Of a stretch of DNA of 64,000 nucleotides, positions 48,597 through 59,539 are shown piece by piece. How positions within the stretch are numbered: position 1 is the first letter of the stretch; each line of letters starts with the position of its first letter. The DNA is from Physcia stellaris (lineage: Eukaryota > Ascomycota > Lecanoromycetes > Caliciales > Physciaceae), in NCBI GenBank assembly GCA_018902385.1, contig JABSSW010000016.1, positions 1-64,000 of the forward strand, written 5' to 3'. A model generated the notes under the pieces. That model did not search any database and was not told the DNA's origin. It saw nothing but the letters and a program-made list of their open reading frames with translations. The translations under genes and the position numbers were made by a program.

Positions 48597-50146
48597 GGCC
48601 GTTTACAGGAGGTGAACGGTCGTTGCTCGAAAACGGTGACCTCATGCAAAGGTCTCAAACGTCTCGGGCTGCAGAGTCTCATGTATCTGAAAGAAAGCGT
48701 CCTTCAGCAGTTTACTGATATCGCTGGCTCAGAAAACCACGTTACCGGCTTTAAAGTGGGGCGAAGCCGTCTCTGTCTGTACGCTGTCGCCCTTGATGTG
48801 CCATACCGTATAGCTTAAATTGGGGGCCGCGGAGTCGAGACTTAACATCGAAGGGAAAATTCTGATTCCATAGCCCAAAGGAAAGAGTTGTTGAACTATT
48901 GATTGATGTTTGGGGATTCAGTATATTGATAGCACTAGGTTCGGTGTCCGGAATCCCAATTCTAAGTGAAACCGTGAGGTTGAGAATACCTAGACCGCTC
49001 ATAGCTTCGAGAACGGGTTCGAGGCCAGTAAGAAGTCCAGAGCAAACATAGATGTGAGACCATCGACGCTGTAGCTTGCGCCTTGAGAAATAAGCGGCTT
49101 CGCAACATGCTTGGCCTCGCAGAAGGAGTCGCCAAAAGCTGGCTCCTCAGTCAGGCTGGCTAGAAAGCCATGCTTCATGAATATCTCAAAGCCATCCCAT
49201 GCCCTTTTCCTCACAGAAAGGACACCTTTTTCCGTGCGTTGTCTGAATTTCTCTCAACAGGAAATAATATGCTGTCATTGCGCAACATAAAGTAATATAT
49301 TCGCCGATGAGGTCTGATCGTTATACGCCTTGAGGTAGCCATTGAGTATCTATTTTATATAAAGACCTATCGAATGAAGTCAGCCTCTTTGTTTCTAATA
49401 ACGAACTCAATACTTGAAACTCACCCCACTGCTTCCTTCTAATTTCACCCCTATTTGCTTTCTGGTATCGCTAGTTCAATGGTTGCTATTGCCGTTGACT
49501 CCATTGAAGTCAATATTCTCTGTATATTCGATATCGCTTCCGTGGTTTTCACTTCAGAGCGCCGAATGAGTTGGATAGGAGTGGTAGAAGACATAGTAGA
49601 TTACAATGTGCGTTTTCTCGATATATGTATATTTATATATTGCACATGTCTGTCTGCTCGCGGCACGGTCTCTACGCTCTATCAACATGTGAGCTGATGA
49701 AGACCAAGAGTTTTGATCTTGTGAGAATGTCGAGGTCGGCTGCAGCTATAAGAACAACTTTGAGACTTGTGGTAACGTCGAAATTGATCATGAGTATCAT
49801 CATCATCATCATCATGAGAAGTCCTAGACTAGAAGATTCTTTGGAATTGATCATAGCTACAAGAGAAAATACGAATTCTGTGACAGTGCTGAGATTGGTC
49901 ATAGTTTGGAGAAAAGGTTTGGGACCACTAAACCAAGAGGGTCGAGACCGGCCATGAGCACCGGTCAGACGATCCGGAATTCAAATAATTTAAATCAAAA
50001 GTCAAAAGGGCTAAAATGATCAGGGAGAGTAGCTTGCGTGAAGCTTTTCGTGGTAGATCCTTGATTCAAAGAGTTGTCATAACAGAATACTGTTGTAGAT
50101 CGAATTTCTTGAGAGCAAGTGTAACAAAGATACCGGAGGAAGCAAT
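48597..50146. other. Region without a supported gene
   Basis: It contains overlapping minus frames at 49214-48751 with no recognisable domain and a short (atc)n run at about 49797-49816. No gene model is supported. Confidence 0.3.
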
Positions 50147-50461
50147 TCATTGCCTCTCAATAGCAACGCCCAGGCATAGAACACAAGTGAGAAGCAAAAA
50201 TAAGAGCACAATCATGTCTGACAGTCTCCCCGTATCAGCCTCTCTTGAAAATTCCATCAGTCTCGCCAAAGTGATCCCTAGACAGTACGACGTTCTGGTG
50301 CGTGTAAATTTGTGTCTACTTAGGAATTTGTACTGGATTGTAAGCTGTAACTTCACTCGCTTCAACGACATTGGAAGTACAGAGTCTGAAATCCTTTTTC
50401 CCGTCCTCGAAGTACTGAATTTTTGTGCTTTGATAGCGCGCTGTTCTGCGAGTATCCTCAT
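50147..50461 (-). CDS. Hypothetical 104-aa ORF with C-terminal membrane segment
   Basis: An ATG frame whose last 25 residues (M-I-V-L-L-F-L-L-L-T-C-V-L-C-L-G) are hydrophobic, fitting a tail anchor. A plus-strand frame (50016-50648) covers the same bases and cannot be excluded. No family is recognised for either. Confidence 0.25.
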   Translation of the reverse strand: MRILAEQRAIKAQKFSTSRTGKRISDSVLPMSLKRVKLQLTIQYKFLSRHKFTRTRTSYCLGITLARLMEFSREADTGRLSDMIVLLFLLLTCVLCLGVAIERQ

Positions 50462-51155
50462 GTTTCGTGTGTCTTACCATTATATCAAAACGGCTGGGTG
50501 GTTCGCAAAATATTTTCAACTCCAAGATGAGTCTGGGACTCAGGGAATAGACTGCGGCAAATGCATTAGCCATAGCTTCCAGGAAAACGTACGACTCGAG
50601 CTAAGTCTCACTACCTTACAAGTAAAAGTAATCGATAATTATACATGACAATGAGACTACTGACTTTGTAGAAAATTGCCATAGCTCATTCCTCGAACGT
50701 CCCTCGAATCATATCAAGCAATTATTCACATGACATGACGTTATCTCAGGTTCAATTACTGCTTCTCAAAAGCTTCGAAAGAGCTTAGATTTCTGAGGCT
50801 CATCCGATTTGAACAGCATTTGAAAAAGCCAAATGTCAAATATCAAGATGGACGGGACTAGCGCGTCGGACATGAGTCGACTGAAGGTGTGAGCGCGAAG
50901 TTAAGATAAAGCACACAGAGGTCTAATGTCAGAAGCAGTCTAATCTAAAATGAACAATAACGCTAAGAGCAATAGATGATACGTCTACCTACAGCATCAC
51001 CGATACGGCAACTGTTCATGACATGTGTGCCTTCTCCTTTCCCACTTCCCACAATCTACCCGAAGGAAAACCCGAAAAGCGATATGTGTGTCCTTTGCTG
51101 CACTTAGCAAGCTGCTCAAATTCCAGCTACCGTTAGGTCTCTTGAGAGACAAGGT
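50462..51155. other. Intergenic region
   Basis: It lies downstream of the large Cys-rich minus gene. Nothing is recognised. Confidence 0.35.
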
Positions 51156-52646
51156 TTACTGCCGACGTAAAGACCCTGGCTCACTTGTATCGCGCATACG
51201 TTCATCGCTGCCTTCACGCTTTTGTGGATATCGACTTTCATTGGTGCCGACGAGCGGGTCATAATCTGAAAACTCAATGGATGGTAAATTTGATTCGTCA
51301 TTTATTCCGCGCTCCATGTTTATAGAGGGAAATTGCCGCTGTTGAGTAATCATTGAACGTGCGTGGTGACCCCTGTGTGTAGACTGACCCGACGGGTGAC
51401 CATATCCTTCTGGACTATAATATTCCGATGATGTGGGATAGTGGTTAGTGGGCTGGGTATATTGCAGCGGCCCGACGTGTGTATGGTGATGTAAACCTCG
51501 TCCGGCGTCCTGTGTGTAAGAGTACTCTGTAGGGCTGAAGTACTGACGTGAGCTCAGGGCAGGCTGCAGTGATCTTTCATCTGTGTGCTGACCTGACAAA
51601 GTCGATGGTCTTAACCTGGCGGGTTGGATAAAGTCTCCAGAAGGATGGGGAGGTCCAGATTGCTCAACGCTCGGTAGCGGTGCAAGCTCGCGCTCTTCAC
51701 CTCTATTGGCTACTCTGATTGAAGAGGATCTGGAAGCACGCTTTTTATCTTGTGTGTAAAGAGTCGCTGGCTCTACCCTGCCATTTATGCTGTAGATGTC
51801 CTGATCACTCCTAGAGCCTCGGAGGTTGGGTGAGCTCCTTCTCTGCGGGCCTCTGATCGAGCGCGTTTCTGGATGGTTGGGTTCGTTGAGGAATATCGTA
51901 GGATATTCAGTATCTTTAGCAGACTTGGCTCCAGTCATTGGAGTCTTCTCGTTTGTTGCTGGCTGTGCTTTTGGATTGGTAGATTCCGTGATCTGGAGGG
52001 CTGCTGGCTCTGAATCCTGGATGAGAGGTTCGGAACCGGAGCTAGGAGCGATGTCCGTGACACCTGTGGAAGTCGCTGGTCGATTTTGGTCACGGTGAGG
52101 TGACGGACGTCTTTCAGATCTCGTCTCCTGAGCCCAGATAAGTCTGTGCTGACTACGTTCAGATTTTACCCCACGCCCATAGATGGCTCCATCTTCAGTA
52201 CGCATGCGACGCTCGGTCTTCTCAGGCTTGCAAGCGTCCAGATACAAGCGGCAACCGCAGCTGATTTTGATTCGAGGATACTCTGGCTCAAACGTGTACG
52301 GGATACTCGCTGAGCATGGCCAGTACGAAAGACAACAGAGACAGTCAGCGCTGCGGATATGTATCTCTGTTTGTGGAGGGCCTCTTACACGGCCAGTAAG
52401 CTCCAAAGTATGTGCTGCGGAAGGGTCCAATTCGTGACGAGCGGAGTTCTTTCGTTCTCTGACGTAGTTGGTGGTCCCACATAAGAAGCCAATCTCGCAG
52501 CCACAATCGGGAAACAGATACTCGCCGCCATCACGGCTATCTTGGCCGTATGTGACTTTCCGAGTCGAAAAAGTTCTGTGTCCTGTACATTGTACCCATG
52601 TAAAAACACATTGACAGCCGGGGGCGCGGGCGGATATAAGACTCAT
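51156..52646 (-). CDS. Cys-rich two-module protein with long disordered tail (paralogue 1)
   Basis: The open frame extends upstream to 52886, but the start at 52646 is preferred because it places the first Cys module 10 residues from the start, as in the paralogue at 53402. The protein is then 496 aa. Module 1 has C11-x-C13-x6-C20-x2-H23 then C48-G-C50; module 2 has C102-x-C104-x6-C111 then C130-G-C132. Spacing within module 1 is identical to the paralogue. After about residue 140 the sequence is Ser/Pro/Gln/His-rich and likely disordered. There is no clear signal peptide at this start; an alternative upstream Met (52748) begins a moderately hydrophobic stretch that could act as one. The modules look metal-binding, but I recognise no described family. 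It is transcribed divergently from its paralogue. Confidence 0.7.
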   Translation of the reverse strand: MSLISARAPGCQCVFTWVQCTGHRTFSTRKVTYGQDSRDGGEYLFPDCGCEIGFLCGTTNYVRERKNSARHELDPSAAHTLELTGRVRGPPQTEIHIRSADCLCCLSYWPCSASIPYTFEPEYPRIKISCGCRLYLDACKPEKTERRMRTEDGAIYGRGVKSERSQHRLIWAQETRSERRPSPHRDQNRPATSTGVTDIAPSSGSEPLIQDSEPAALQITESTNPKAQPATNEKTPMTGAKSAKDTEYPTIFLNEPNHPETRSIRGPQRRSSPNLRGSRSDQDIYSINGRVEPATLYTQDKKRASRSSSIRVANRGEERELAPLPSVEQSGPPHPSGDFIQPARLRPSTLSGQHTDERSLQPALSSRQYFSPTEYSYTQDAGRGLHHHTHVGPLQYTQPTNHYPTSSEYYSPEGYGHPSGQSTHRGHHARSMITQQRQFPSINMERGINDESNLPSIEFSDYDPLVGTNESRYPQKREGSDERMRDTSEPGSLRRQ

Positions 52647-53401
52647 GTTGCTAAAAGTCCAAGTGTGCAGATGCTGCTGGCTGGAAGCTGTGTGGCAGAC
52701 TCCTAATGTAAGTATTGTTATAGAGGTAGCTTGAGCGAGTTTGCTCATGTCTTTGATTGGAATTGGTGGAAAAGTTAGAGCATTCCATGACTGGATTCTT
52801 CCATGCAGGTAAACATTCTGAGATTTGCTACCATCCACTTTCCTTTGTGTATGTGAATCTTCTGGGTACCGACAGTTGAACTCCAAGACGCTACACTCTC
52901 ATTATCTTAAGATACGTCCAAGAATCAGGTACAATATTTAATATTGCCTTTGTAAGATTATTCACTGACACCGCCCCAGTGGGATGACGAGTCTTTGTTA
53001 CGGATACTGGGGCAGTGAGCGTGCTACGTCGTCAAAGTAAGCTAAGACAACAGAATTGGTGGTTAGCAGAGAAAGTGGACAGGAAAGCGCGACGCAACAC
53101 GGGGCAATTCATGAATCGGCTGAGCTACTATCCTCTCCAAAATGGTTTCGGGGAAAGAGCCTTTGACGAAATTTTCCAAAGTCTCAGCCGACGGCAGGAA
53201 CGAACGTGCCTCCGACCAGTATGTCAGATCAAAGAACAAGCAAAGTGCAGGAAGAGACTGGGAAATTCAAGAATCATTATTGTAAGCAGGGCATATGGAT
53301 TAAGAGAAGACAAAAAGAGAAGCAGACTCACTCATTTTTGAAGCAAGATAGATTGATTGGACTAGAGGCATCCAGCAGCACATCTCAAGTCCTTCGGCAC
53401 C
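52647..53401. promoter_or_regulatory. Shared upstream region of the divergent Cys-rich pair
   Basis: It is a 755-bp region between the proposed starts of two head-to-head paralogues. It probably holds both promoters. Short plus-strand frames inside it (53015-53341) are not supported as genes. No specific binding site is claimed. Confidence 0.4.
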
Positions 53402-54391
53402 ATGCCTATTCCTTATCCCATCAGTATCCCAACTCCTACGCGCGGTTGCTGGTGTACACTGAACTACAACCGATGCGAAAAGCACCAGTACTACTGTATT
53501 CGTGTAAGCCGATCAACAACTGTACCCCAAAACAGCTACCTAAAGTTCATTCATAAATGTGGCTGTAAGATCGAGTTGGAAGTAGAGAACATGCATCCGA
53601 CCATGGCGTCCGATCAAGTCGACCGTTACCGAGATGTTGGCGAAGGCCACCCTCGATACAATGACCATTCGTCTACGAAAGCCGTGACAGAATTCCACAT
53701 TATTGGTCGTGACTGTGGCTGCTCTCTTGCTGTGCGACCATGCTCACCGGATACTCGACTAAGCAATGAAGGTTCTAAGATATTTATAGACTGTGGCTGT
53801 AATGTTGAGTTGGTTCTCTGGGGCAGGATTGCACCTGCAGACCCGCGCTTACGAAAGCGGTATGATTCACTATTCGACCGCCTCATTTTACAACATCAGA
53901 GGCACTCCCGGGACGTGACAGACGCAAAACAAAGAACTGTTCCTACCTTGGGTGGAAGTGATGGCGCCGGCGGAGCGACTTCGCAAAAGCCAGCGCCCGT
54001 ACGGCGGCTTCACGGATATCAACTTCACTTATTGAATGTTCCAGAATCTCAACGTCCTGCTTCGCTTGTCCTGGCATTTCGACTTCCTACTTTGCAGACT
54101 TCGGAATCCCAACATTGTACTTCACGTGTCCCAGATGATCCAGTACCCGATGCTTCCGACAGACTCCAAGGCAGTCGCGGCCAGGACATCATTTCTAGAG
54201 GCAGTGATCAGCCGTGGTCCTCGAATAAGAAGAGGAAGTGGAAGAGTGACTCCCAGCTAGCCACAAAGAGCCCTCGTACTGCTCCAAATGCCCTCACTAC
54301 GCCGGTTGCCCCGACGGATACGCAAAGTACTCCTTCATCGAGCGTCGAGAGCCAAGAGCGCTCGAGAAGTACCCGATGCTTCCAGCAGTAG
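53402..54391 (+). CDS. Cys-rich two-module protein (paralogue 2)
   Basis: This is a single open frame of 329 aa. Module 1 has C16-x-C18-x6-C25-x2-H28 then C53-G-C55, and the H28 to C53 gap is 24 residues as in paralogue 1. Module 2 has C105-x-C107-x6-C114 then C131-G-C133. Other shared residues include T-E-x-H before module 2, D-C before its first Cys and P-C-S around its third. The tail (from about residue 170) is Ser/Thr/Pro-rich with a basic patch K-K-R-K-W-K near 276-281 that could be a nuclear localisation signal. No signal peptide is evident. The function is unknown; zinc binding or disulfide knots are both possible. Sequence identity to paralogue 1 outside the Cys framework is low, so the duplication is old. 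Confidence 0.75.
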   Translation: MPIPYPISIPTPTRGCWCTLNYNRCEKHQYYCIRVSRSTTVPQNSYLKFIHKCGCKIELEVENMHPTMASDQVDRYRDVGEGHPRYNDHSSTKAVTEFHIIGRDCGCSLAVRPCSPDTRLSNEGSKIFIDCGCNVELVLWGRIAPADPRLRKRYDSLFDRLILQHQRHSRDVTDAKQRTVPTLGGSDGAGGATSQKPAPVRRLHGYQLHLLNVPESQRPASLVLAFRLPTLQTSESQHCTSRVPDDPVPDASDRLQGSRGQDIISRGSDQPWSSNKKRKWKSDSQLATKSPRTAPNALTTPVAPTDTQSTPSSSVESQERSRSTRCFQQ

Positions 54392-55722
54392 CCCCTCAAA
54401 AGTCACTACTGGAATGCTGGCCTAATCTACCGGCGACAGCCAAGAGCACCGAAATACTCCGGACCTTCGCGGAATTGTTAGCATCATTCTTTTTCCCCTG
54501 CATCGATCTTTCTCGGCCGACTGGTGCCAAATGAAGCTGCGAGGATGCACAAAGTAGTGCGTGGCACGGAAAATGATCCGGAGTGGCAGCTGCAAGGCGA
54601 TAGGGTCAAGGTAGATTTCTGCTGCGCGTGTTGTGCTGACTCTTGTTCGGATTGACTGCAGTACTTAGTAGTGTTATTAGAATTCTATGACTAATGGTAT
54701 CCTTTCAAAGTCATGTGGTTAATGGGCTTTTCTTGTTGAGCGTACTATTGCCCTCCTCTTTTCGAGCTTTTGCCATGCGTATCATTCATTTTGGCAAGAT
54801 ATCTTGTAGGGCAAGAGCACACCGATTCAGGTATCGATGGATTAACGACTAGCTAGATATCCACGTCAATATGCGACATATGTGATGTGCGATATTGATG
54901 ATTGAAATCTTGAAAATTTGATACCCAAAATGATCTGATCGTCTGGACTCTGAATATCACGTGCTATCGGATTCTGAATGCCCTGATATTGCCTCATTGC
55001 GTACGAGGTTTATCGTACTCTGGGATTTTGATATCTTCGTGCAACCGCAATTCCACGAATTAGCTAAGTGTAAACGGTCGTTCTGCGGTTTAAGATATCT
55101 TGAACGTTTTAAATCCCGTAGTCCGGGACTTACCGTCCGAAGCGCCACGCAAGGCCCTACTAAGTAGATATCGCTGCTTCCAGGACTTACAAGGGAACGA
55201 TGAAACAATGCCTCAGTTCTTTCTGCCTCTTCTCGTCTTTGTTTGGTTCTTTACTCCCAAGCGGTAATCGCGATAGTGTTCACTATTGAGAGTATGAGAA
55301 GGATGTTCGAAGCCTTCCACATTCAGGCTCTACGCCTTACCAGATCATCGGACAGATTGGCGACGTTATTGATATGTGCAGACTGTGGGGGCAAATCCTG
55401 CAGAGCTAGTACGAAGTGGACCTGTTGACTCGATCCTTGTCCTGAAGAGCGGTAAGTCTGCTCAGGTTTCCTGGACTCGCTGGGGAAAAGAGGATATCCA
55501 GGCTAGTCTTGAGTGTTTCTAGGGACTCGTCTATGAGTAGAATCATTTTCCAATTTAATGTAGTACACGATCTCATTACCAATTGGTATGCTGATCGTGG
55601 ATGCCAGTTACTGTACAGACAATCGCGCTTCCTTGCATCTGAATTCACGTCATACTATATCAAGTGCTCGGTTCAATTAAGCCCAATGCTGGCACGTTCT
55701 GACCATCTATCACGCCTTCTTC
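54392..55722. other. Intergenic region without supported gene
   Basis: Short frames only. A short hydrophobic frame starts at about 55210 on the plus strand but ends after fewer than 25 codons. Confidence 0.4.
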
Positions 55723-57127
<1,405 letters not shown>

Positions 57128-57738
57128 ATTCCAGAAACAACGTTAATGTCTTTCGAGACACCTAACGAAAAAGAATGGGACACCTCAATGGGCCGAGGCG
57201 ACAGCGATATAAGAAAATGGAGATAGGGAATTTGACAGAGATGACGGAGGGCCCGACCCTTTGTACCTTAGTTGAGTAGAAAGGCTGACTGCGAGATTTG
57301 AGAAGAAAGGAAGAAAAGCTGAATGGAGAGATGGAGAGATGGAGAGTGTTTATTCGCTGTCAGTAATTGAGGACCCGACCCATCGTACCTTAATTTGGGT
57401 TGAAAAGCCGATTGCGAGTTTTGTGAAAAAGCAAAAAAAAGTTGAAGGGAGAGATGGAGGGTGTTTATTCGCTATCAGTAATCGACTTGAAGCACGAAAC
57501 TTTGTCATGCTTACGTGCATGGGAACGCTCAGCATATGAGAGTAATCGAGGCGATGACCAAGCTTGACGCAATAAGTCCTCTCGAAGGTTCAGAGTTAAG
57601 AGGGTCTCAAGGAAGTGGTTTTTAAGTGAAAGCAATACAAGAGATGTTGCAGTATACGATTCACGGGTTGGTGCTGTTATACGGAGGTGTATTAAGCCGA
57701 GTCACGTGATACGTTTAGCCCTACATAAACAGGTTTTC
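57128..57738. promoter_or_regulatory. Upstream region of the terpene synthase
   Basis: It is the 611-bp stretch between the terpene synthase start and the LINE target-site duplication. It is GC-balanced and not mutated. It contains a 122-bp tandem duplication (57247-57485). Confidence 0.5.
57247..57485. repeat. 122-bp tandem duplication upstream of the terpene synthase
   Basis: Unit 1 starts 'gagggcccgaccc' at 57247 and unit 2 'gaggacccgaccc' at 57369. Both contain 'gtacctta', 'gagagatgga' and 'gtgtttattcgct.tcagtaat'. The copies differ at perhaps a fifth of positions. Confidence 0.8.
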
Positions 57739-57749
57739 TGTACATAGAA
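57739..57749. repeat. Left target-site duplication of the LINE
   Basis: tgtacatagaa here is repeated exactly at 63627-63637, directly after the LINE tail. Confidence 0.9.
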
Positions 57750-58708
57750 CCGGAGAAACACAATTTATGTTACAAATCCAATTTTTGAAATAACTCAACA
57801 ACGAAACGTGATATTGATCTGATTAACGCGTCATTCGAATCGCCGAATTTTTGCGCATCGATCAGTGAGCAATTGATGATGATGAGAAAAATAACATGAT
57901 CGTTGTTAAATCAAACGAACGAAAACGTTCACGAGCAAAAAACAATGTTGCTGAAAAACATCAAAAAATGTCGAGAATTCGTTCGAGCAAAAGAAAAATC
58001 ATCATCAAAAATCATTGAGAGTTGATTTACAATCGTCGTGACATATTTTGAAAACACGCAATTTGCATTCATTCAAAAAAACATGATGAACGCAATGAAC
58101 AAAATGATTGTTCAATTCAACAAAAAGCACGCGAAAATGAAAAAAAACAATGTCATGATTCGTCATGAAATTACAGAAATAATCATTTTTTTCAAATTTT
58201 TTTTTTTTTTCACGATCAAAACGAATTCACGCAATTGAACAGTCGTCGTTGCGATTTTTTCAACGTTCAAAATCATCGCAAACAAAAACATCGAAATCAT
58301 AATACGTTTAAACGACAACGAGAAAAAGCAACAATTGAATCAATACGAAATCAAACGTATCGTCAATGAAATCAACACGTGCATTACGAAAAAAAACATA
58401 CAAATCAAAAATATTCGAGCGATCAAAAAATTTTCGAATGATGATTTCGCGATACACGCGATAAACGCAAAAAAAGCAAAAAAATTGCGAAACAACAATG
58501 CATGAACGACGATACTCGATAGAAAAACGAAAACGATCGTTTCGATTTACGCGATCATGATCAACGAAATAGAAATCAAGAAATTCGACTTAACAACGAC
58601 AAAAGATAGAGAAACGACGATGCGTAAAATCAGAAAAAAAAACGAAAACGTGAAAAAATTAAAAAAATGAAAATTTTGTACGTGTTTTGAAGAAACAAGT
58701 TCACGACA

Positions 58709-59030
58709 ATGCAACAATATCATTTTCTGATTATTGAAATCACTATTTCAAAAATGAATAACAGTATGTTGAACAACAGCATCATGATCGAAAAAAAATT
58801 GAAAATTTGTTCAATGTTCAACAAAACATGCAAAACTATTCAATGTTATAAATGTCATCATCACGAACACAATACAATTCAATGCACAAAAAAAAAACGA
58901 TACGATTATTGCGCAAAAGCGCATGTTACAAAAAAAAAAAAAAAATGTGCAAAAAATTACAAAATCAAATGTTGTGTATGTGAAAAAGCACATAATTCAT
59001 GAAGAAAAAATGCAAAAAAAAAAAAAAAAT
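58709..59030 (+). pseudogene. LINE ORF1 zinc-knuckle region, broken
   Basis: The open part (58709-59002) carries a CCHC knuckle C-Y-K-C-x4-H-x4-C, a second cluster Y-C-A-K-A-H...C and the start of a third, C-C-V-C-E-K-A-H-N-S. The third is ended by TGA at 59000-59002, at the position where Trp is usual in this type of Gag-like protein. Upstream parts of ORF1 (58038-58238 and neighbours) are too decayed to describe. The segment has no Gly, Pro or Trp. Confidence 0.75.
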
Positions 59031-59539
59031 CGAAAAATCATGTATTAACGCTCGATTACGTCAACGAGATTCGAAATTCAAAGACAGCAATACATCGTCG
59101 TCAACAAAATGATAACGATTTCGAAATCGATGAATACAATTCACGAAAATTCAAAAACGACAATCGCTGCGAAAAAATTCAATCAATTAAAAAAATACAA
59201 CGACGAAACATCGAAAAGTCACAAAAAAAAAAAATTTATTTAAACGAAATCAACAAACGCAAAAAGACGAACGCGCATGAATTTCACGTGAAAATGATTT
59301 TGTCGATCGAAACAATGATGTCATCGCAATTGTTTTCAAATTCACAAAAATTTCGAAACAGAAAAAACGATAAATCGACGTCATCGATCAAAAATAAAAA
59401 AACATCAATGATCAAAAAAAAATATGAGAAATTTGAAAAAAAAAAAGTTTTTCGTTCACGATCATCAAAACATTTTTATTTGACGTCACGAATCGAAATA
59501 CGAAATTCAAAATAATGAAAAAATGTTAAAAAACGACAC

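Noticed and set aside
51156-54391. CXC (tesmin/TSO1) DNA-binding domain in the Cys-rich pair
   Set aside because: The spacing C-x-C-x6-C-x2-H...C-G-C does not match the CXC consensus.
55200-55440. N-terminal anchor of a P450 next to the terpene synthase
   Set aside because: The hydrophobic frame ends within 25 codons and no P450 motif follows.
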